From positions 1-18,167 of the forward strand of contig CAZPEM010000060.1 in assembly GCA_964585575.1 (NCBI GenBank): a DNA stretch of 18,167 bases. Direction: 5' to 3'. A program made the translations under genes and the position numbers. Source of the stretch: UBA4655 sp964585575 (GTDB lineage: Bacteria; Planctomycetota; Planctomycetia; Pirellulales; UBA1268). Below the pieces are notes generated by a model. It did no database searches and had not been told where the DNA came from. It saw nothing but the letters and a program-made list of their open reading frames with translations. Below, in pieces: positions 7,492 through 15,053 of the stretch; position 1 is the stretch's first letter; each line of letters begins with the position of its first letter.

Positions 7492-8613
7492 TCAGGTCGC
7501 TCCCAGCCACTTCGCCATCTCGTAGTAGATCGGGATGCCGAAGGCGATGTTGAAGGGGAACGTGATGGCGAGCGCCGCCGTGATGGAGAGCGTCGGATTC
7601 GCCTCGGGGAGCGTGAGCCGGACGGCCGGGGGCGCCGCGATGTAGGAGGCGCTCGCGACGATCGCGGCCAATACGGTGCAGCCGCCGAGATTCAAGCCGG
7701 CGAGGTGGCCGAAATAGGCCCCGAGGAACCCGTGGACGAGCGCGATGCCGATGCCGAAGGCGACGAGGAACGGGCCGACCTTGAGGAGGTCACCGAGCCG
7801 CTCGCCGGCCACCAGGCCCATCTCCAGGAGGAAGATGCAGAGGCAGCCGCGGAAGAGCATGCCCTTGCTCTGGAAGAAGTCGTAGAACGGCTGGAAGGCC
7901 TGCTCGCTCATGAACATCGTCGAGACGAAGCCGATCACGAGGAGGCCGGCCATGAGCATGATCGACTGCCCCGTCATCACCTCGTAGAGCGCCTCGCGGA
8001 GCTTTCCTGCGCCCGCCTTGCCGCCGCCCCCCTTCGCGGCCCGCTCGCGGGCCATGAGGGCCGCCCCGAGCACCAGCGCGATCGCGATCCCGGGGCACTC
8101 CAGGATCGTCACGAGCGTCGGCAGGAAGCTGTTGGCCGGGTGCTGCGACTGCTCGACGAACGAGTTCGCCACGGCGTAGGTCACGGCCGACGTGCTGCCG
8201 TAGTGGGCGGCGATGCCGGCCGAGTCGGCGATCGAAAGCCGGCCGACGTAGCGGAGCACGAGAAACGACGTGATCGGCGTCAGGCAGCCGAGAAAGAGCG
8301 TCGCCAGGGCCGGCTTCCAGATCGTGGAGACGCCGTGCTCCCGGTATTCGTGGGCGAGTTCGTGGCCCCCGACGAACCCGATCGACATGAGCAGGAAGAT
8401 CGCGATCGAGAGGTAAAGCTCCTTCGGGATCTTGATGCCGCCGTGGATGCGGGTGCAGATGATGCCGAGCACGAAGCAGAGCGGAATCGGGGTGAGGAGA
8501 TTCCGCTCGAGCGATTCGAGGATGCGGCTGAGCTGTTCGGCGGTGGCGATCGCCAGCAGAGCGGGCGGTGCCACGGCGAGGAGGTCGGAGCAGATGGGAA
8601 TCAGCATGGTCAT
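7492..8613 (-). CDS. sbtA: Sodium-dependent bicarbonate permease SbtA
   Basis: 373 residues, the size of cyanobacterial SbtA, with about ten membrane segments in two inverted halves. Residues 131-150 (AAHYGSTSAVTYAVA) are the first-half conserved stretch. Residues 317-362 (AIVASASYIAAPPA, then LPEANP, then ITFPFNIAFGIPIYY) are the second-half signature of the SbtA/DUF897 family. The central loop between the halves (about 186-206) is short and Gly/Ala/Lys-rich. The protein should import bicarbonate with sodium across the inner membrane. Its ATG overlaps the stop of the NuoM-type gene as ATGA, and sbtB follows it. An in-frame ATG two codons later is also possible. The Shine-Dalgarno is weak, as expected for a translationally coupled gene. 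Confidence 0.9.
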   Translation of the reverse strand: MTMLIPICSDLLAVAPPALLAIATAEQLSRILESLERNLLTPIPLCFVLGIICTRIHGGIKIPKELYLSIAIFLLMSIGFVGGHELAHEYREHGVSTIWKPALATLFLGCLTPITSFLVLRYVGRLSIADSAGIAAHYGSTSAVTYAVANSFVEQSQHPANSFLPTLVTILECPGIAIALVLGAALMARERAAKGGGGKAGAGKLREALYEVMTGQSIMLMAGLLVIGFVSTMFMSEQAFQPFYDFFQSKGMLFRGCLCIFLLEMGLVAGERLGDLLKVGPFLVAFGIGIALVHGFLGAYFGHLAGLNLGGCTVLAAIVASASYIAAPPAVRLTLPEANPTLSITAALAITFPFNIAFGIPIYYEMAKWLGAT

Positions 8614-10061
8614 CTCGCTTTCTCGAGAGAGGGAGGGGAGTCAACGGGCCGCAGCAGCCGTTCGGCCGCCCGGTCGAGGGAGTTCACGAGCGGCGCGGGC
8701 CAGAGCCCGAATCCGATGAGGACGAGCAGAAGAACCGAAAGGGCCGCCCGCTCCCGCGGGAGGATCTCGTGGCGGGGGCCGTCGGCCGCGGTCGGTCCGC
8801 CGAAGACCTCGAACCAGGCCCGCATCACGGCGATGGCCGCAAGCACGGTCGCGGCGATCACCAAGAGCCCGCCGCCGAGCCGCTCGTCGAGCGCACCCGA
8901 CACGATCAGGTCGTCGGCCACGAACGAGAGCGTGCCGGGTACTCCGATCGCGGCGAGCCCGAAGAGCAGAAAGAAGCTGGCGAGCGCCGGCGCGTCCCAG
9001 AAACGGCCCTGCGGAATGTCGAGCGAGATCGCTCCGGCCCGGCTTTCGATCGCCCAGATGACCAGGCCGATGCCCGTGAGCGCCAGTCCGCTCGAGATCC
9101 AGACGCAGAGAGCCCCGGTGAGTTCCATCGGCAGGGAGCCTGCGAGGCCGGCGAGCGTCAGGGCCGACTGGCTCATCGCGAGAAAGCCGATGAAGCCGCG
9201 GAGATCGCGTTGCACGATGGCCAAGGCCGCGCCGTAGACGGCCGTCACGATCGCGAAGTTCGACAGGACAACCAGTTCGGTTCCCACGCCATTGGAATGC
9301 CCGACGAGCAGGCGGACGGCCGTGTAGGCGGCCACCTGCGGCATCGTCGCCGCGAGTGCCGTGGACATCGGGGCGCCGGCGAATAGCGCCGGGTACCAGG
9401 AATGGAACGGCACGATTCCCTTGCGGATCATGACGGCGATCGCCACGAGCCAGCCGCCCGCCGCGCCGAGCAGGCCTCCGGACCGTTCCCAGGGCGGGTC
9501 GGCGATCAGGAGGGCCGTGCCGAGCGCCACCGCGACCGCCGCGAATCCCATGGCGATCGCGAACACGCGGGCCGCGGCCCGGCCCCCGGGCGTCGCCCGG
9601 GTCGAATGCCACGTCGGTAGCGCCGTCGTGATCCACATGATCACCAGCGCCGCCGGATGGGCCGTGAGGAACAGGGCGAGCGTGGCGGAGCATCCGATCA
9701 GCTTGCGGGCGATCGACCGTGGCTCGATCGACCGTCGTGGCCGCACGAGGACGACCGCCAGCGCGATCAGGGACGCGTAGGGCATGAGCACGGCCGTGAG
9801 TCCGTCGATGTGGATGAGCGAGCCGCCGCCGAGGCGGGGCCCCCTCGCGATCGTCGTTCCATCGGTCGTGTTCCACAGCACGGTCACGGTCAGGCTGGCC
9901 GCCACCGCCACCCCGGTGGCGACCACCGCGATCCGGCGAAGGCCGCGTTCCGGAACCCGTGCCAACGCCACGGCGGCGGCCACAGCCGGCGCGACGACGG
10001 CGGCGGCAGCGGCCACCAGGATCCAGTCGGCCGGGGAAGGGCTCGTCAGCGAGGCGATCAC
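8610..10061 (-). CDS. NuoM-type proton-conducting membrane subunit of a DAB-like complex
   Basis: 483 residues, GTG start overlapping the upstream stop (GTGA) with AAGGA eight bases upstream. About 14 membrane helices make it a full-size antiporter-like subunit of the NuoL/M/N (proton antiporter M) family. The TM7 lysine is kept (IRKGIVPFHSWYP, Lys214). The TM8 lysine of NuoM is replaced by Gln242 (MPQVAAYTAVR). The TM5 glutamate expected after Trp is missing (MWITTALP, 142-149). In TM12 the acidic position is Asp383/Asp384 (GVPGTLSFVADDLI). The protein is therefore related to, but not a normal copy of, respiratory complex I NuoM, and no other complex I gene is nearby. It probably forms part of the membrane arm that energises DabA. 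Whether it still moves protons is unknown. Confidence 0.85.
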   Translation of the reverse strand: MIASLTSPSPADWILVAAAAAVVAPAVAAAVALARVPERGLRRIAVVATGVAVAASLTVTVLWNTTDGTTIARGPRLGGGSLIHIDGLTAVLMPYASLIALAVVLVRPRRSIEPRSIARKLIGCSATLALFLTAHPAALVIMWITTALPTWHSTRATPGGRAAARVFAIAMGFAAVAVALGTALLIADPPWERSGGLLGAAGGWLVAIAVMIRKGIVPFHSWYPALFAGAPMSTALAATMPQVAAYTAVRLLVGHSNGVGTELVVLSNFAIVTAVYGAALAIVQRDLRGFIGFLAMSQSALTLAGLAGSLPMELTGALCVWISSGLALTGIGLVIWAIESRAGAISLDIPQGRFWDAPALASFFLLFGLAAIGVPGTLSFVADDLIVSGALDERLGGGLLVIAATVLAAIAVMRAWFEVFGGPTAADGPRHEILPRERAALSVLLLVLIGFGLWPAPLVNSLDRAAERLLRPVDSPPSLEKAR

Positions 10062-11401
10062 GCGCGTGGTCCTTTCCGTTCACCGGCGAGCCATGCCACC
10101 CATCTCGCTTCCACCGTCGCGGCACGCTCGAGCAGCCTGGTCACGGGGCCGACAATGAGCCGGCCGACGGCCATCTCCTCGTAGCCCCGTTCCAGGGCGA
10201 TGCGGTAGGCGGCCTCGCGGGCTCCCGACGGCAGCCATGCCAGCGGCGACCAGCCGCCGATTTGCGGGTGACCGCCGATCGCCGCCTCAAGTTCGTGCCG
10301 GTCGTGGAGGGCGGAGGGGGACCGGAGGATCTGGAGGCTTCGCAGGATCGCGTGTCCCACGACATGGACGAGCGGGATCACCCGCCATCCCAGGCCGATC
10401 TCGACGAGGATCAGCGATGCCTGTGTCATCGAGGCGTAGGCGAGCATGCTCTTGAGGTCGGTCTGGACGCGGCCGACGACGCTCGCATGCGATGCCGACG
10501 CGGCACCGATCAGGATCAGACAGATGCTGGCGACCGGAGAAGCGTCGAGCAGCGGCCCGCAGCGAAGAAGCACGTAGGCTCCCGCATGGATCGAAAGGGC
10601 GCCGTAGAAGATGGCGCTCGAAGGGGTCGGGCCCTCCATGGCCCGCGGCAGCCAGCCGGAGAACGGCACCTGCGCGGTCTTGCCCATCGCCGCGAAGACG
10701 ATCAGGAGCGACACGACGCTCGCGGTCGTCGACGAGACGAGGCAGGGGGCGTGCGGCCATTCCGGCCCGAAGAGACGATCGAAGTCGCCCGCGTCGACGG
10801 CCCGATGCACGACGACGCTGGCGGCCAGCAGGCCGACGTCGCAGATGCGGTAGGTGACGTAGCCGCGGAGGGCGGCCCGGATGGCGTTGGTCCGCTCCAG
10901 GAAGAACCCGATCAGGAGCGCCGACGAGATCCCGACGCACTCCCAGCCGGCGAAGAGCACGTCGATGCTGTCCGCCAACACCATCAGGTTCATGCCCGTC
11001 CCGAAGACCGCGAGCAGGACGAAAAACCTGGTGAAGCCCGGCTCCCGGTGCATGTACTTCCCGGCGAAGGCATTGATCAGCCAGCAGAGCCCGGATGAGA
11101 AACAGACGTATGGCACGGAGAGCGCGTCGGCGACGAGGTGGATGGTCGCCTCGTGGTGACCGACCCGGAACCATGTTCCCACGTGCACGATCTCGGGGGC
11201 GAATCTTCGGGAGGCGAGCACAGCGAGCATGCAGAGGCCGGCCACGAAGCCGGCCCCGAACCCGCAGCCCACGACCCGCCGGGTCGCGGTCTCGGACAGG
11301 TTGCGGTCGAAGAGCGCCGGAAGGCCGATCACGACGAGCGATGCCGCGGGGGCGGCCAGCTGGAGCACGATGAGGGTCGAGACGAAGTCGTGGCCGGTCA
11401 T
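10058..11401 (-). CDS. dabB: Short NuoL-type (DabB) membrane subunit of inorganic-carbon transporter
   Basis: 447 residues. The ATG at 11399-11401 overlaps the dabA stop (ATGA), with GGAG seven bases upstream. The open frame extends further upstream but that part is a shadow of dabA. Features of NuoL-type subunits: Glu154 in GWECVGISS (TM5), Lys241 in MGKTAQVPFSGWLPRAMEGPTP (TM7, key residue 241), Lys317 in VQTDLKSMLAYASMTQ, and His346/His350 in the following helix. His254 of E. coli NuoL is replaced by Tyr266 and a histidine appears at 272. The protein ends shortly after about the tenth helix with an amphipathic tail (393-437) and so lacks the TM12 lysine and the lateral helix of NuoL. DabB-type proteins partner with DabA and couple the ion gradient to CO2 hydration. 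Adjacency to dabA makes the call firm. Confidence 0.85.
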   Translation of the reverse strand: MTGHDFVSTLIVLQLAAPAASLVVIGLPALFDRNLSETATRRVVGCGFGAGFVAGLCMLAVLASRRFAPEIVHVGTWFRVGHHEATIHLVADALSVPYVCFSSGLCWLINAFAGKYMHREPGFTRFFVLLAVFGTGMNLMVLADSIDVLFAGWECVGISSALLIGFFLERTNAIRAALRGYVTYRICDVGLLAASVVVHRAVDAGDFDRLFGPEWPHAPCLVSSTTASVVSLLIVFAAMGKTAQVPFSGWLPRAMEGPTPSSAIFYGALSIHAGAYVLLRCGPLLDASPVASICLILIGAASASHASVVGRVQTDLKSMLAYASMTQASLILVEIGLGWRVIPLVHVVGHAILRSLQILRSPSALHDRHELEAAIGGHPQIGGWSPLAWLPSGAREAAYRIALERGYEEMAVGRLIVGPVTRLLERAATVEARWVAWLAGERKGPRA

Positions 11402-14400
11402 GCGCGGGCTCCGGGAGCGTGTCGGGGCGGGCCCATCGCCGCAAGCACGCGGGCGGGCGGCAGGTGGCCGCGGTGGCCCGCGTACCAGACGATCGAGCGG
11501 TCCACGACCGGCAGATCCCTCCGCTCGGGAACGTACGGCACGAAACCGCCCTTCGAGTACAGGGAGAGTTGTCCTGTCACGGGATGCCAGGAGACGAGCT
11601 GGATCCAGTGGTTTTCCACGAGTCGCTTCACCGCCGGCAGGCTTCCGGCGGCCTGCAGGATCGTCTCCGGGGCGGCGTCGATCACGACGAGCAGCCGGAC
11701 CGGCTCGTGGATCTCGACCATCTGCAGCGGCAAGCCGGTGCGGAGATCGCCGGCATGGCCGTCCATGACGCCGACGAGGCCGGTGATGTTGTGCGGCAGC
11801 TTCGTGCCCGCGCCGTAGCCCAGCCGGTCGACCAGCGAAAAATAGTACTCGAGGTTGATGCCGGCTCCGACTGGGCCGACCGCCGAGAGCGTGCGGGCGA
11901 GAATCGTCCCTTCGGAATCGGTCGTCGGATCGTAGGAGACGAGGAACGCGCGGCGATCGAGGAATAGCCCGCGTGTTCGTCGCCGCCGGCCGATGACGCA
12001 GACCGCATTGGTGGCATGGCCGAGCTCGGGCCGCACCTGGGCGAGATCGACGCTCCTCGCCTCCACGTGCGCGCGGGCCTCCACGGCCGTCATGCCGGGA
12101 GGCGCCGTCTCGAACCGCCGACACCGCTCATGGGCATCGACGGTCGCGACCCGCTCGGCGCAGTCGCGCATCCTCGCCACGTCGGCTGCGTGGCCCTCGG
12201 GAACGAGGTCGAGATCATGCCATGTCAGGGAACTGGCGCAGGTGTCGAGCTGGCCACCGACGAACCAGGTATCCTCCGGAATCACGAGCCCCCCGGCCGC
12301 GAGACGCTCCCGAACCCGCGGATCGTTCGCCATCACCGAGAACGCCCGGGCATTGGGACCGCCGCGGCCGCCTCCGCAGGCTCCGCAGTCGTACGCGCTC
12401 TCGTGGGGATTGTTCCGACTCGACGAGCCGTGGCCGACGACGGCCACGAGCCTCGCGAACCCCGATGTGAGGCCGATGTCCTCGAGCACGCGGCGGACGA
12501 TCGAAGCCATCTCCGTGAGGTCGAAGCCGGCCTGGGTGCCGGAGACGAATCCAGCACCCTCCTGATGCTCGACCGCCAGCCGCGTGCGAATCCGGCGCCG
12601 CCCGAGGTCGCTCGCCGTTCTCCCGATGCGGGCCGTCAGCCTCGGGAAGGCGACCCGCGCCACGAGCGGAACGGCCGCGACCGCGCCGATGAGCGGCGTG
12701 AACAGGCCGCCGCGGAGGAGCGTGCGGCTGCCCGCCGCGACGCTGTCCGTGAGTTGTCCGTAGCGGCGGCGCAGCGATCGCCGCATCGCGTGGAGGCCGG
12801 CCGCCTCGTCGAGCGGTAGTTCGAGCACCGTGTGCCTCGGCCGGACCACGATGGGGCAGAGCGGAGTCGCATGCCAGTCGTCGAGGCCCCGGTAGTACAT
12901 CGGCACGCCGAAGAAACCGGCCGTGCCGAACGTCTCGTGGGCGGCACCGAGCTCCTCGACGTGACGGCGGAACGACTCGCACCGTTCGTCGATGCAGAAG
13001 ATCCACTGGATCGCGGGCCGAGCGGCTGGTTCCACGGAAGCCGGACGGACGACCGATTCGTTCGCGGCAAGGGCGTCGAGGATCTCGATGCGGTGGCGTC
13101 GCTCGTACGCGAGGTGAAACAGCCGACGCCGCGTGGTCGAGTCGAACGAGGTGATCGCCTGCTCGAGCCCGAGGACTTCGTTCTCGTCGAGGGATTGGAT
13201 GTCGCCCGCGACCAAGCCGACGAGCTGCGCGACCTGGTGGAGGCGGAAGGCGCGGGCGAGCGTGCCGGGGCCGCGTTGCGGGGGAAAGCGGTCAAGCAGC
13301 TCGGAGCGAAATCTTCCGAGCCAGGGGTCGACGCCGTTCGGGCGGTAGCCCATCCGTCGGCCGCACCACTCCGTCGCGATGCGGTCGCAGACCAGCCGCA
13401 GCGCGAGGAAGTCGATGAGGCGGGCCGGCACGGCATCGACCGGCGCACGGTCGGGCCGCTCCTCGAATTGCCGGATCATGCCGGCCCATCCTCTCAGTGC
13501 GAGAAGCGACGCCGTCACGAAGGCGGCCCACTCCGGCCGCGGCACGCCGAGATTGACAAGTTCCCGCTCCACGCAGGCCTCGGCGGTCATTCCGAGGACA
13601 TCCCGCATCGCCGCAGGCAGCGAGCCGCTCCAGGCCGCCGTCGGCCCCAGCCTGCCTGAGAGGATCCGGGCCGACGACTGGAGAAGGCCCGACTCACGGC
13701 CGGGCATCGTCCACGCGGCCACGCCCTGGTCGAGAAACGCGGCACAGAGGCGGATCAGGAGCGGGTGGACGAGCGAGTCGGTGTCGAGCATCGGTGCGAC
13801 GGCGACGATCAGGTCGCGGTGCCGCACCGGCGGCCGCGAGTGGAGGATGAATGGACGCGGCCGTGCCATCGCCTCCACGCAGGCATGCCACAGCTTCCGG
13901 CAGGCGAGGCGTTCGTCGTTGAGTTCGGCCGTGTCGTCGTCGATGACGGGCGGCCTGTCCCGACGAAGGGATGTGTCGGCCCGGTCGGCGGCCAGAAACC
14001 GTCGGCGGGATTCCGGTGCGAGGTCGGGCCGCAGCCGCTCGATCGCATCGCTTTCCGTGAGGGTCCAGCGGACCGCGGCGTCGGACTCCTGTCGCACCGC
14101 ATGGAGCAGGAGCGCCCGGTGGAGTTCCACGAGCGTCAGACGACGGTCGGCAAGCGTTGTCTCGGGCTGGCCCGCCGCTTCGGCGGCCAGCACGGCATCG
14201 ATGTCGGCCTGCCGAATACGACCGCGGGCGAGTTCCTCTCGGTACCGGGTTTCCGACAGGAACGGCTCGGTGTTGAGCAGGTGGCCCGCGTCGATCACGG
14301 CCTGTTCGAACGGGCGGTCCTCGAACGCATGAAGCGTGTTGTGGTGGATGAAGACGCCGATCGGCCCCTGCGCGGGCAGGTAGGTCGCCGCTTCGGCGAC

Positions 14401-14442
14401 GATCCGTTCGAGATCGGTGGAAAAAGCTGTCGATGCGTTCAT
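11398..14442 (-). CDS. dabA: DabA, DUF2309 carbonic-anhydrase-like subunit of DAB inorganic-carbon transporter
   Basis: 1014 residues of the DUF2309 (PF10070) family, somewhat longer than many members. In the DAB system DabA is a peripheral, zinc-binding, beta-carbonic-anhydrase-like protein on the cytoplasmic side that turns CO2 into bicarbonate in one direction, driven through DabB. The zinc/active-site set described for Halothiobacillus (two Cys, Asp, His) is present: Cys483 and Asp485 in FCIDERCESFRRH, His671 in VVGHGSSS, and Cys686 in YDCGACGGG. The His-to-Cys spacing of 15 equals that of the studied protein. The N-terminal FIHHNTLHAFEDRPF (31-45) and C-terminal GYGAGTKLPHNITGL (875-889) and LLVVIDAAPE motifs also fit. 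Start ATG lies 11 codons before the first conserved helix; no clear Shine-Dalgarno is seen. First gene of the carbon-uptake operon; the stop overlaps dabB. Confidence 0.93.
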   Translation of the reverse strand: MNASTAFSTDLERIVAEAATYLPAQGPIGVFIHHNTLHAFEDRPFEQAVIDAGHLLNTEPFLSETRYREELARGRIRQADIDAVLAAEAAGQPETTLADRRLTLVELHRALLLHAVRQESDAAVRWTLTESDAIERLRPDLAPESRRRFLAADRADTSLRRDRPPVIDDDTAELNDERLACRKLWHACVEAMARPRPFILHSRPPVRHRDLIVAVAPMLDTDSLVHPLLIRLCAAFLDQGVAAWTMPGRESGLLQSSARILSGRLGPTAAWSGSLPAAMRDVLGMTAEACVERELVNLGVPRPEWAAFVTASLLALRGWAGMIRQFEERPDRAPVDAVPARLIDFLALRLVCDRIATEWCGRRMGYRPNGVDPWLGRFRSELLDRFPPQRGPGTLARAFRLHQVAQLVGLVAGDIQSLDENEVLGLEQAITSFDSTTRRRLFHLAYERRHRIEILDALAANESVVRPASVEPAARPAIQWIFCIDERCESFRRHVEELGAAHETFGTAGFFGVPMYYRGLDDWHATPLCPIVVRPRHTVLELPLDEAAGLHAMRRSLRRRYGQLTDSVAAGSRTLLRGGLFTPLIGAVAAVPLVARVAFPRLTARIGRTASDLGRRRIRTRLAVEHQEGAGFVSGTQAGFDLTEMASIVRRVLEDIGLTSGFARLVAVVGHGSSSRNNPHESAYDCGACGGGRGGPNARAFSVMANDPRVRERLAAGGLVIPEDTWFVGGQLDTCASSLTWHDLDLVPEGHAADVARMRDCAERVATVDAHERCRRFETAPPGMTAVEARAHVEARSVDLAQVRPELGHATNAVCVIGRRRRTRGLFLDRRAFLVSYDPTTDSEGTILARTLSAVGPVGAGINLEYYFSLVDRLGYGAGTKLPHNITGLVGVMDGHAGDLRTGLPLQMVEIHEPVRLLVVIDAAPETILQAAGSLPAVKRLVENHWIQLVSWHPVTGQLSLYSKGGFVPYVPERRDLPVVDRSIVWYAGHRGHLPPARVLAAMGPPRHAPGARA

Positions 14443-14551
14443 CGTCGGGCCGTGTGGGCTCTGGACGGGGCCGAAACCGTCGGCGCGATCCAGGGCCGGT
14501 CATTCCGCCGGGAACAAACGAAAGAAAGGACGGAGGGAAACCGCGAGGGAC

Positions 14552-14577
14552 CCCCGCGGCAGAAGGCGTCCGCGGGG
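14552..14577 (-). terminator. Strong stem-loop between the small secreted-protein gene and dabA
   Basis: CCCCGCGG (14552-14559) pairs perfectly with CCGCGGGG (14570-14577) around a 10-base loop. On the minus strand it starts about 12 bases after the TAG of the small protein gene and is followed, after 11 bases, by a pyrimidine-rich stretch with several TTT runs. It may terminate transcription from upstream or act as an attenuator in the dabA leader. Confidence 0.4.
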
Positions 14578-14588
14578 CGACGTTTCCG

Positions 14589-14954
14589 CTAGGCGGCGGG
14601 CGGGCCGCGGATCGACGACTTTGGTGAGTGCTGGCGATCGCCGATCGTGCCGTCCACGACGGACACGTAGGAGAAGGTATCGTCACCGCGGACGACGGCG
14701 CTCGCCAGCTCGACGAGAACATCGAACTCGGGCGACGTTTCCTCCTCTTCGGATTTCTCGGAATCCTCGCCGCTGCGAGGCTTGACCGCTTCTTCGCCCG
14801 TGCCTGAGTCCTGACGGTGGACGATGCAGTTATCCCCGGCGTTCGGGCAAGGCAACTGCGAGGGCCGGGGAACTCCGGCCACGAGCGTCGAAAACGTCGT
14901 CAGCACGACGACGACGAGAGGGTGCGATAGAAGACGCAGGTGAGCACCACGCAT
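14589..14954 (-). CDS. Small hypothetical exported protein with acidic segment
   Basis: Not recognised. 121 residues from the ATG at 14952-14954. The N-terminus has a basic stretch (MRGAHLRLL) and a hydrophobic core (residues 12-27, VVVVLTTFSTLVAG), so a Sec signal peptide or membrane anchor is likely. Two cysteines follow (Cys36, Cys43), then a strongly acidic, Ser/Glu-rich linker (residues 62-72, EDSEKSEEEE) and a final part with a short hydrophobic strand (VLVELASAVV, 79-88) and FSYVSVVDGTIGD. An in-frame ATG at 14993 would add 13 arginine-rich residues. It lies between the PDZ gene and dabA on the same strand, 99 and 146 bases away. The ribosome site is weak. The frame could be non-coding, but the signal-like start and charge pattern favour a real gene. 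Confidence 0.5.
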   Translation of the reverse strand: MRGAHLRLLSHPLVVVVLTTFSTLVAGVPRPSQLPCPNAGDNCIVHRQDSGTGEEAVKPRSGEDSEKSEEEETSPEFDVLVELASAVVRGDDTFSYVSVVDGTIGDRQHSPKSSIRGPPAA

Positions 14955-14997
14955 ATCCAGACGGTACCTCGCCCATCGTCGCGCCGTCAACATCCAC

Positions 14998-15018
14998 CGG
15001 CGGCGGCGGCGGCGGCGG
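14998..15018. repeat. (CGG)7 trinucleotide repeat
   Basis: Seven perfect CGG units in the gap between the PDZ gene and the small exported-protein gene, reading CCG on the transcribed strand. It is outside both reading frames as called. It may vary in length by slippage. Confidence 0.8.
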
Positions 15019-15053
15019 CCAGGGCCCGGGCACCCGTGTCGGGGAAACCCGGT

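Noticed and set aside
7474..9237. 587-residue plus-strand frame across sbtA and the NuoM-type gene
   Set aside because: Composition is Arg/Glu/Asp-rich shadow of membrane proteins on the other strand, where SbtA and NuoM motifs are clear.
8610..11401. Part of a respiratory complex I (nuo) operon
   Set aside because: No other nuo genes are present, the NuoM-type subunit lost key residues, the NuoL-type protein is short, and dabA and sbtA flank them.
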